Source: Thermoplasmatota archaeon
GTDB lineage: Archaea; Thermoplasmatota; Penumbrarchaeia; Penumbrarchaeales; Penumbrarchaeaceae
Reading direction: 5' to 3'
Length of the DNA: 35,154 nt
Assembly: GCA_029762535.1 (NCBI GenBank)
Contig: JARVGK010000013.1
Location: forward strand, 40,984-76,137
Under the pieces are notes generated by a model, which saw only the letters and a program-made list of their open reading frames with translations, was not told the origin of the DNA and did no database searches. This document shows, in pieces, positions 6,588-15,700 of the stretch. The stretch's first letter is position 1; each line of letters starts with the position of its first letter. The position numbers and the translations under genes were made by a program.

Positions 6588-8660
6588 ATGAAGAACGGAA
6601 TGGAAGGTGATCTCTCGGGGTATTTCGATCAACCCACGTTCAGGACACCCCTTTCATTGCTTTTCAGGTCCCAGGTACCCAAGCAGGCCCCCAGGACCCC
6701 CGAGCAGGAGAACGAGCTGCTATCCATCCTGAGGAGGATGGTTGGCCGTTACTATCTATTGAAAGGCATCAGGATGGATGCTCACGGCGCCTATGCCTCG
6801 ATACTGCTCGAGCCCGATGAGAACCCGGAGATGTTCGAGAAGCTCAGATTGGACCTGAAGGAGAAGAACCTCTATCCAAAGCTTATGCAGGTCGAAGGCC
6901 AGTGGATCATAGCCATACTCCCACGCCAGGCCCGAAAGCCATCCAAATACACGGTTAACCTGATAATGTTGGCCGCTACCGTATTCACGACCGTATGGGC
7001 CGGGGCCTTGCTCTGGGCGAACAGGTATGGGGAGCTGAGCGGCCTGGAATACTTCACCGTGCTCCTCGACCCGGTCACACTGGGTTTTGGGGCTTTGACC
7101 TTCGCCTTCCCCCTTCTTCTGATACTTGGGTCGCACGAGATGGGTCATTATTTCACTTCGCGGGCATACCGCGTCGATGCCAGCCTTCCCTATTTCATAC
7201 CCGTCCCTCCCCTTTTCTCGCCTTTTGGAACCTTCGGTGCTTTGATATCGATGAAGGAGAACATATCCAACCGCAGGGCTCTAGTGGACATAGGCGTGGC
7301 TGGCCCGATAGCGGGCTTCGTGGTTGCGATCCCCGTGACGATAATAGGGCTGTTCCTCACCGATCTTTTCCCCGCGCCGTTCACGGACATGTTGGAGGGC
7401 AGCACCTACATAACCATCAACCCCCCATTGCTGTTCAATACATTAGCAATGGTCCTCGGTGTGGATTCCGCGGATTCCATATTCCCGACGGCCCTTGCCG
7501 GGTGGATCGGATTCTTCGTTACGGCCTTGAACCTGTTCCCCGTCGGACAGCTGGACGGCGGACATATCGTTAGGGGAATATTCGGGAAGTATGCGGTTTA
7601 CATCTCCTACGTGACGGTCGCGACGATGATCGTTCTAGGTTTCGTGACAGGGTTCACCCCCTACCTGTTCTTCGCCCTGCTCATCCTCTTTATGGGGGCC
7701 AGGCACCCGCCTCCTCTGGATGACGTATCTCTCCCGAAGAAGCGGCAGTACATCGTCTTCGGCCTGGCCGTTCTAATGATGGTCCTCACCTTCCACCCTG
7801 TACCCTTGGAGATCATGGAATATCGAAAGGGTAGCATTTCAATTATCGAGCATCACGGTGACATAATGGTGAACGGGACCGTCCCGACGGTCTATACCAT
7901 CACGGTCCTGAACACAGGTTCCATGGACGAGGATGTGGACCTTGAGGTCCTTTACGACGGATCGCGCCTTGTTCCATCATTGATATTCAAGGATCCTGCT
8001 ACTTTGGAAAAGGTATTGGATAGCGGGGAGAGGCCTCATGCCGCCTACGTTTTGGACAACATAACGCTATACCTTCTGGATCCCATTGGACGTCCGGTGA
8101 TGAAGGGAAGGACGGCCGATTGGCGAATTGTCGCCATAGGAGAGCCGCCCCCTGATACGAACAGGGATGTGGCCGTAGATCTCCGCTTCACGACGGAAGA
8201 CGGCCTCTCCGAAAGTATTTCCACCACCATCGTACCTCTGGTCGAAGGACTATACTTTGACAGGACCTACCTACCCTTGGACGTTGGATCGGCGGTGAAG
8301 GGCAAGGTAGTTGTCCTGAACGCCTCTGTAGAGAAGGTCAATATCTCAATACGATACGATCGGGTCGATCCCGATTTCAGGGTATATTTGAAACCTATCC
8401 CAGGCAACGGGATCTGGGAGGGACCTTCCCAGAACGCCCTGGTGGAGTTATCCCCCGGTCCGGACGGCCAGCTCCCTATGATCGTCCTTGCAAGGGGAAA
8501 CGTGACCGGGGACATACTTGAATGGAATTTCATTCTGGACATTTACTATACCGGGGGATCGAACAGGGCGGAATTGGATGTCGTTTTCGATCCAGAATGG
8601 GAGAACTCGACCCTCGGGTCGATACATTTGAGGATCGGCCAGCTTGGCCCTTCCTCTTGA
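6588..8660 (+). CDS. Site-2-type intramembrane metalloprotease (peptidase M50) with C-terminal ectodomain
   Basis: Zinc intramembrane protease that cuts membrane-spanning substrates. The zinc motif is HEMGH (His183, Glu184, His187), and the third ligand lies in LFPVGQLDGGH (Asp323). A soluble N-terminal domain (about 1-115) precedes the membrane core (about 120-400), which contains at least six to seven hydrophobic helices. Unusually, about 280 residues follow the last helix, with Ig-like, NEW3-like beta patterns (TVYTITVLNTGSMDEDVDLE) and several N-x-S/T sites. This part is likely outside the cell. The start follows GAGGTG at 6573-6578, which overlaps the previous stop. Most M50 relatives end soon after the core, so the ectodomain may position substrates or sense envelope state (inference). 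Confidence 0.92.
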   Translation: MKNGMEGDLSGYFDQPTFRTPLSLLFRSQVPKQAPRTPEQENELLSILRRMVGRYYLLKGIRMDAHGAYASILLEPDENPEMFEKLRLDLKEKNLYPKLMQVEGQWIIAILPRQARKPSKYTVNLIMLAATVFTTVWAGALLWANRYGELSGLEYFTVLLDPVTLGFGALTFAFPLLLILGSHEMGHYFTSRAYRVDASLPYFIPVPPLFSPFGTFGALISMKENISNRRALVDIGVAGPIAGFVVAIPVTIIGLFLTDLFPAPFTDMLEGSTYITINPPLLFNTLAMVLGVDSADSIFPTALAGWIGFFVTALNLFPVGQLDGGHIVRGIFGKYAVYISYVTVATMIVLGFVTGFTPYLFFALLILFMGARHPPPLDDVSLPKKRQYIVFGLAVLMMVLTFHPVPLEIMEYRKGSISIIEHHGDIMVNGTVPTVYTITVLNTGSMDEDVDLEVLYDGSRLVPSLIFKDPATLEKVLDSGERPHAAYVLDNITLYLLDPIGRPVMKGRTADWRIVAIGEPPPDTNRDVAVDLRFTTEDGLSESISTTIVPLVEGLYFDRTYLPLDVGSAVKGKVVVLNASVEKVNISIRYDRVDPDFRVYLKPIPGNGIWEGPSQNALVELSPGPDGQLPMIVLARGNVTGDILEWNFILDIYYTGGSNRAELDVVFDPEWENSTLGSIHLRIGQLGPSS

Positions 8661-8671
8661 AACCTTAAAAA

Positions 8672-8680
8672 GCTTTAAAT
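8672..8680 (+). promoter_or_regulatory. TATA box for the FKBP gene
   Basis: GCTTTAAAT lies 12 nt after the M50 stop. Transcription would start near 8700-8706, leaving a short leader with AGGTG at 8723-8727 before the ATG at 8736. This excludes the ATG at 8679, which sits inside the box. Confidence 0.6.
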
Positions 8681-8735
8681 GCAACTTCTTTCATCCGCCG
8701 CCATCCGGAACCCAATGTTCAGGCAGGTGCTTTCG

Positions 8736-9566
8736 ATGAAGGAAGGCGATTTCGTCAGGATGGAATACGATGCTTTCGTGAAGGAGACAGGCCAGCTGGT
8801 CGATACGACCCACGAGGAGGTCGCAAAGGAGCATGACCTATACAACGAGAGGGCGAGATACGCCCCGATAACGGTCATCGTTGGCGCGGCCCAGGTCATA
8901 AAAGGCCTCGACCAGGACCTTCTGCAGGCGGAGATAGGTAAGGAGAGGGAGGTCGAGATAGACCAGAAGGACGCCTACGGCGAGAGGGACCCCAAGCTTG
9001 TGGAGGTCCTGCCGATGCAGAAGGTACTTTCCCTGCCCGAGTTCAGAAAGGGTGACAGATATCCTACCGAGGGGATGGAGATACAGCTCAACAACAGGGT
9101 CGGGACCATATCCAGGATATTCGCGGGAAGGGTCCGCGTGGACTTCAACAACCGCTGGGCGGGGAAGACCCTGGTCTACAAGTATACTGTAAACTCCTCC
9201 ATAGACGATGTTGAAGAGAGGATAATGGGTATAATAGAATCCGATTTCGGAAGGTCTGACGAATTCCTTGTCGCCCTCGAAGGCGAGGAGCAGGTGGATA
9301 TCGTGCTTCCGGACATGGTGAAGCTCGATTCTTCCTGGATGATGACCAAGTTCAGGCTGGTCTCGGACATGAGGAAATACCTCGGATTCAAGAAGATCAG
9401 GTTCATAGAGGAATATGTCAAGAAGGACGATGCCGAGCATGATCATGACCACGATCATGATCACGACCACGACCATGATGAGGGGTCAGGTGACGAGGCT
9501 TCCGAAACCGAGGCGAAAAATGAACCCGAAATTTCAGAGCCGCCCGAGAAGGAAGCCCAGAACTGA
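8736..9566 (+). CDS. FKBP-type peptidyl-prolyl isomerase with His-Asp-rich tail
   Basis: Cytosolic prolyl cis-trans isomerase and chaperone of the long archaeal FKBP/SlyD-like class. It begins MKEGDFVRMEYDAFVKETG, typical of the FKBP core with an inserted flap domain (about residues 90-150, GDRYPTEGMEIQLNNRVG). The active-site strand ITVIVGAAQVIKGLDQDL and the DAYGERDP motif are present. A second domain of about 80 residues follows (EERIMGIIESDF onward). The C-terminal 40 residues contain seven His-Asp pairs and then an acidic tail, probably binding nickel, zinc or other divalent metals as His-rich SlyD tails do. The start at 8736 is supported by AGGTG 8 nt upstream and by the TATA position. 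It is separate from the M50 gene by its own promoter. Confidence 0.92.
   Translation: MKEGDFVRMEYDAFVKETGQLVDTTHEEVAKEHDLYNERARYAPITVIVGAAQVIKGLDQDLLQAEIGKEREVEIDQKDAYGERDPKLVEVLPMQKVLSLPEFRKGDRYPTEGMEIQLNNRVGTISRIFAGRVRVDFNNRWAGKTLVYKYTVNSSIDDVEERIMGIIESDFGRSDEFLVALEGEEQVDIVLPDMVKLDSSWMMTKFRLVSDMRKYLGFKKIRFIEEYVKKDDAEHDHDHDHDHDHDHDEGSGDEASETEAKNEPEISEPPEKEAQN
9438..9479 (+). repeat. Seven tandem His-Asp codon pairs
   Basis: CAY-GAY repeated seven times without interruption, inside the FKBP gene. Codons vary between CAT/CAC and GAT/GAC, so selection on the protein rather than recent slippage alone seems to keep it. Expected function is metal binding. Confidence 0.85.
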
Positions 9567-9589
9567 ACCGATCCCGTTCGATGCATAGA

Positions 9590-9605
9590 CGCGGCCGCTG
9601 CCGCG
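9590..9605 (+). terminator. Short GC hairpin after the FKBP gene
   Basis: CGCGG (9590-9594) pairs with CCGCG (9601-9605) around a 6-nt loop, 23 nt after the FKBP stop; a CTCTTTT tract follows at 9615-9621. It may mark the transcript end. The stem is only 5 bp, so this is weak. Confidence 0.3.
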
Positions 9606-9637
9606 CTATCATGCCTCTTTTACACAATTCAGCGAAA

Positions 9638-9647
9638 GTATTAAACT
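9638..9647 (+). promoter_or_regulatory. TATA box for the giant surface protein gene
   Basis: GTATTAAACT is about 65-70 nt before the ATG at 9711. AGGTGAT at 9700-9706 is a clear ribosome site with suitable spacing to ATG 9711, so the mRNA would have a leader of about 40 nt. Confidence 0.5.
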
Positions 9648-9710
9648 TGTTATGGGTGCTCTTCAGGAGCCTTGGGACCTTTGGATAGGCCCCGGCCCAG
9701 GTGATACTAA

Positions 9711-12700
9711 ATGGGAGACCCTGAACGCGCGAAGCCGTTATCAATACCCAGGACCGCTTCGGTATTGGTCCTTGCATTATTGATGTCCGTATCGATCCTG
9801 TTCACCGGTGCCGAAGGGGCTGTGACGACGGGAGCGGTATCCTCGCTCACGATAAGCGGCCAGAGGATACACGAGAACTCCACCGCAATGCCCGTTTTCG
9901 GGATCGGGGCCGTGTCATCGACAGGCCTGGACACGATAGATAGGGTGAACGTGACCCTGGTGAACCAGGGGGGCTTCGTCCTTTCGGACCTGGCCCCACC
10001 GTCCGCCAACGCCTCGATATCCGGAGTCGCCATTTACCGCGACGACGGCGATGTCGATGATGATCTCGACCGGGGAGATACTCCGATGCACCTCTCCTCC
10101 ATTGGAAGGGTCGGAAGCACTTACATGCTCAACCTCTCCTCGGAGAGCGTACCTACCTCTCAGACGGGATCGTTCACATGGATAGTGGTCGTTCGGACCT
10201 CCGCCACCATTGGTCCGACCGATGCGTTCCAGGTCAGGATCGAGTCTGCCGGGGTTCTGTACTCGGACGGATCGACCTCGCCCTCCAGCGCCAGGACAAC
10301 AGACACCATCACCTGCTACAGGTCGTACGCCCTTCCGATCGGCGAGGGCAGCCTGATCCCGATCGGTGAGCATGGAGTGGAGATCTCCTCGAGAGCCCTC
10401 ATCGGGTTCTCGATCATTTCACCCACAGGGACCTCGCTTACGCTCGAGGGTCTGGATATGGTCTTGGGGAACATATCCGGATTCGATCCCGATGTGGACC
10501 TTCTCTCCGGCGAAGGCATCAGCGTGTATGCGGACGACGGTCCTGGCTCCAACGATGTCTGGGATCCTCTGAACGATACGAAGCTCACCCAGCTCTCCTC
10601 TAACGTAACGGATATCGGGGGGGGCCTTTACAGGGCCTCCATAATCTTCCACCACAGCGGTGCGAACGCGTACACGCTGCCCTCGTCATCAAGTGCGGGG
10701 ATCGTAGGCTTCATCGTTATCAGCGCGTCGGAGAACATCGGGAACAGGGACAGGTTCAACCTGACCCTGAAGAATTGGGGAATGAACGTCAGGGGCGATG
10801 ATAACGAGACGAGGGGGTGCCTGCCCCAGGATGCGATCTCAAGGACCGTGCAGGCCGATACGCTGCCTCCCGACCTTGAAGGGGCGATTCTCACAGTCAC
10901 ATCTGATTCCATCCATTTTCTGGACAATGATACCGACCTTCAGGGCAGAGATTCCATATTCTTCAACAGCGCCTCTGGAGAGGGTTCAGGGCAAACGATA
11001 CGCGTTCGTTTTCGCGGCTACAACGAGGATTTCCCGGACGAGCTGAGGGGCGAGCCCGCCTTCAATCAGAGGCCGAACGGACCTGTGGACGGGACCGACT
11101 CCACGGACCAGACCGTCGCATACACCATCACATCCGGCAACTACGCGGACAACCCTGTGACCTTCACCTTGAAGGACAAGGTAGGCCACACCACGACCTG
11201 GGATATACATATGATAGAGGACAACGTGAAACCCGTCGTAACGGACCTCGACATCTCCTCCTCTTCGGAATACATCCACGGGGATGCGAGGGGGGAGAAG
11301 GTCTATTTCAGGACGCTCATGTCATCTTTGCAATACTTCCACATCACCGGAAACTCCAGCGACCCGTCGGGAGGATCGGGCCTTCAGAAGGTCGAATTCT
11401 CCATCGAGAACGATCTGTATTCCTCGCCCCCCACCGATCACACACCCGGGTCGTTCAATGGCTCCTACGGGGTCAGCTCTTCCTCGCGGTCCAGCGACGG
11501 CATCCTGCACGTTGACGTCTACGATAAGGTCAACAACAGGGCCCGCACCACTATACAATATATCAGGGTCACAACTTACCCATTCATCTCCGTGCTGCGT
11601 CCGGAGGATCCAGGCGAGAACGTCTCCGGGACATACAGGCTGATAGCCGAAGTATCGGGTCCTGCCCCCTTAAGGGATGTCTCCTTTTCCTCGGACAGCG
11701 GGTCATCCTACAGGGAGATGTCCTATTATGGACCAGGCACTTTCGGCGATATATACATATCCGATTGGAGCACCGTATCCTCCCCGGAGGGTCCGCTGGC
11801 GCTAAGGTTCAGGGCGAGGGACCTCATAGGCGGCGATGAATACAACCTCACCTGGGTGAACGTGGATAACTACCCCCTCACCGGAAGGATAGATCTCCCG
11901 GTGGACGGATCAGCAGTATCCGGGGAGATCGACGTTAGGCTTGCGGTCTCCAGCTTCTGCACCTCGCTGAAGCTTTACCTCGGCAGCTCGCTGATAGCGT
12001 CAAGGACCGGTCCCTTTTCGGGAGGGGTCGTCACCATATCGCTGAATACCGCGCTTTCAAATGATGGGGTGCACCTTCTCAAGGCATACTTCTACGGATT
12101 CGGGGGCGAGGAGATCGAGAGTGTCACACAGGTAACCATAGACAACACCCCGCCCACCCTGTCCTCGTTCGATATAGTCTTCCCCAAGGGGAGATCCGCT
12201 GCCAACGTAGGCGACAGGATAAGGATACGGGCCGAGATCTCCGATGTCGGCAGCGGGCTCATGGACACTTACGCGGTCGCGAACTCGATCGGAGGGTCGG
12301 TCTTCGAGAGGCTTTACGATGATGGCGAGCACGGGGATGGCTCCCACGGCGATGGGCTATTCTCGACGTCCGAGATCGCTGTCGATGCGGCATGGGCCTA
12401 TCACAGGGTCCAGCTCATGGTCAGGGACAGGGCCGGGAACCTGGTCAATAGGACCATGCTCGTTGCCGTTGACCCGAATCCACCACTTATCGAGGATTCC
12501 TGGGTATCGTATCCCGATGGCAACACGGCTTCGAAGACAGGGGATAAGGTACAGGTCTTCGCCCAAGCATCGGATAATACGGCCCCGATCTACGTGACGC
12601 TGGTCCTTGATAATTCCGGATCCATGAGAGGCGAGAAGATGTCTGCCCTCAAGGTGGCCGCTCAGGCTTTCGTGAATCAGACGCGAGACTTCGACTATCT

Positions 12701-15700
12701 CTCCATATACAGGTTCTCCTCAGGGACGATGGGTTTTCCTCCGGGGGAGCCGGTGCGCATACTCAACTTCACACTGATGAACGATACGGGCAAGGAGGAG
12801 GCCAGAAAGCTGGTCAGAGGCCTCATTGCGAACTCCCCCACGCCTATATGGGACACGATCGGAGAGGCGATAAGCTACACCCTGAACGACGGGCGGTCCT
12901 ACCCTGTTGTGGTGGCCTTCACCGACGGAGCGGACGATTACAATTCGGACACGTTGTTCGAGGAGGGGTCCGGCCACTACTGTCCCTGGCATGAATGGGG
13001 GACCAACAAGACCTATGCACGACATCTGGGAAAATACCACTACAACGGCGGAGCCCTGTATCCTGCGGGCAATTATTGGATATACAACGATCTGGACGTG
13101 AACTACAGGACCCGAAAAGGACTTCTCTATTCTCCCATCCCAGTTTACACCATCGGTTTGGGCCTGGAACACCACGATCCCCCCAACAAACCTGAGAGGA
13201 CCGCCGCGCCTTCGAACTTCGCCCAGGATTCGACGGCATACTACCCGGGAGGGGACGAATCCGGTACCACTGAATACAACCTCTGGAGGATAGCGACAAC
13301 GTCCGCCGGGGGTACATACTCCTACGCCCCATCCGAAACCCAGCTGGCGGTCATTTTCAGGAACCTCGCATCATCGATCTTCAATACCGAGAACCCCTCC
13401 CGCATCGACAAGCTGATCGCAACGCTTCCCTTCGGCACCACAATGGAGGTCGAGCTATTCGATGACGGTCTGCACGGGGACGATCTGGCCGGCGACGGAT
13501 TGTATGCGAGCATGCCCCTATCCGTTCCCTACATCAAAGAAGGCCCCTCAACGGTCTTCCTCCAGGTGATAGACTGGGCCGGGAACGTGGGTTTTGGTGA
13601 GGCCACCATGATCGTAGACAACACCCCGCCGATCGTTTTCAACGTCACCCTGTATTACCCGGTGGGAGCTTACTCGGTGGCCGACGGGGAGATCTTCCAT
13701 TTGACCCTTGAGGCGAGAGATCCACTTTCAGGTGTCATGACCGCCTCCGCCGAAGGGACAGACCTCGGCATCCTGAATATCATAAGTTTGAAAGACGACG
13801 GTACCGGGAACGATGCCTTCGCAGGTGACGGCATATACTCATCGGGCAATTTGACGCCTTCGACGGGATCGAACCCTGCCGGATTCAGGTCCCTGGAGAT
13901 CGATGTCAGGGACGGTGCCGGGAATCCCAACAGGATACGTTACCACGTGAGGGTGGTCAACGACAGGGAGGCCCCTCTCGTGGAGATGATCAACCCCTCC
14001 TCCGTCCCGTTCCTGTCGGGATACGATACCATAAAGGCCCTGGTCGTGGACGACGGTGAGATACAGGCCGTCAGGTATTATCTTAAGGATCCCTCTGGCG
14101 TCATGGTGAAGCAGGGCATCATGCGCTCGGCAGGGGGAGATAACTACGAGGCCCCCGTAGACCTGTTCTCGCTGCAGGAAGCGTACCATACCCTTGAGGT
14201 CGTTGCGACCGACACATCAGGGAGACAGGGTTCCACTGGCGAGTTCCCCGTGGGGATCGATAAGTATCCCCCGGAATTCCAGCTGCTGGAGCCCTTCAAC
14301 AGGAGCGCCATCTCGGGCGTGGCATCGTTCAGGTTCACTGCCAGCGATCCCTTCCTGGACGGCGTGTTCTACTCCATTGACGGGGGTCCATCCATCAGGG
14401 TCGAGGACGAACTGGACACACGTTTGTATTCCCAGGGCATACACAACGTCAGGGTATTCGCGAGGGACCTCTCGGGCAAGACCAGATCGTACGATCTCAT
14501 CCTCTATTTCGACAACTCCGATCCGGAGGTGACCCTGATCCAGCCGGTCGCGGACCAGTTCATAGGCGCAGGTCAGCAGTTCGTTGTAAAGGCGTTCGAC
14601 GGCGGGGGATTGGGTTACGCCAGGATATACCTGTATCCATGGGGGCCGAGGAATGGACCTGTACCTCCTCAGGATTACGAGAGTCCGGTCCACTCTCAGT
14701 TCCTGGCCGGGCCGGAACAGGACGGTATCGTCCTCGCATCGGATTTCAAAGGCCTCCTGGGAGAGGACATCGGCCCGGACGGAAGGTATCTCCTTGTGGC
14801 CGAGGTCGTGGACCGCTCGGGAAGGTCCGGTTTCGCATACATCTCGGTATATCTGGACGATTCACCCCCGATAATTGCGGTCCTTGAACCCCGGGAAGGG
14901 CAGAGGCTTGAGGGATCGATAACGCCCAATATCGTCGCGACCGATGGCAACCTCAACGAGGTCCACGTCCTGTTCAGGGGCAGGAGGTACGAGCCGGACC
15001 GGCCTATAGACCTCACCGGGATCCCCGAGGGAGCTTACACGTTCAGCGTCGTGGCCTCGGACATGGCCGGGAGGTCCACCAGGTTGGACAGAGAGGTGTT
15101 CATAGACAGCGTACCTCCCAGGATAAGCGTCATGTCGCCGGGGGGCGGAATGACCTTCAGGGACACGATGAGCGTGGTGGCCCTACTAGAGGACGGTTCC
15201 GGCATAAAGTTGGCGACGCTGATCGTTGACGGCTTCGAGATGGTCACCGGATCCCCTATGGGATACGACGGCCTCTACGTCTTCACGCTCGATCTGGGCC
15301 CCATGAACATGTCCCTGCACCGCTTCCGAGTTCGGGCCGTCGACAGGGCCGGGCTGGTTTCGTATTCGGTGAACACTACATTCTTCAACAGGATGTGGGA
15401 TTCCGACGGCGACGGTGTTCTGGACCCCTACGACGACGAGCCGTTCAACCCTCTCGTGCATGGAGATCTCGACGGCGACGGCTTCGGATCACTCTACGAC
15501 GATGACGATGACGGGGACGGAGTGCCCGACATACTGGAGCCCCCTTACATGTCCTTGTATCCAGACGGCACCCCAAAGGGCGTCCCGTTCTCGTTGGACC
15601 CGACCGAGTGGAAGGACACGGACGGCGACGGGATCGGTGACAATTCCGACCCTGACATAGACGGCGACGGCGTCCCGAACGAGCTCGACGCCTTCCCCTA

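Noticed and set aside
8838..9476. 212-codon minus-strand frame opposite the FKBP gene
   Set aside because: Its start is the reverse reading of the His-Asp codons, giving a Val/Met/Ile run; the FKBP is clearly the real gene.
9438..9479. Possible CRISPR-like or satellite repeat
   Set aside because: The 6-bp units are contiguous codons of a His-Asp tail with no spacers; no CRISPR array is present in the window.
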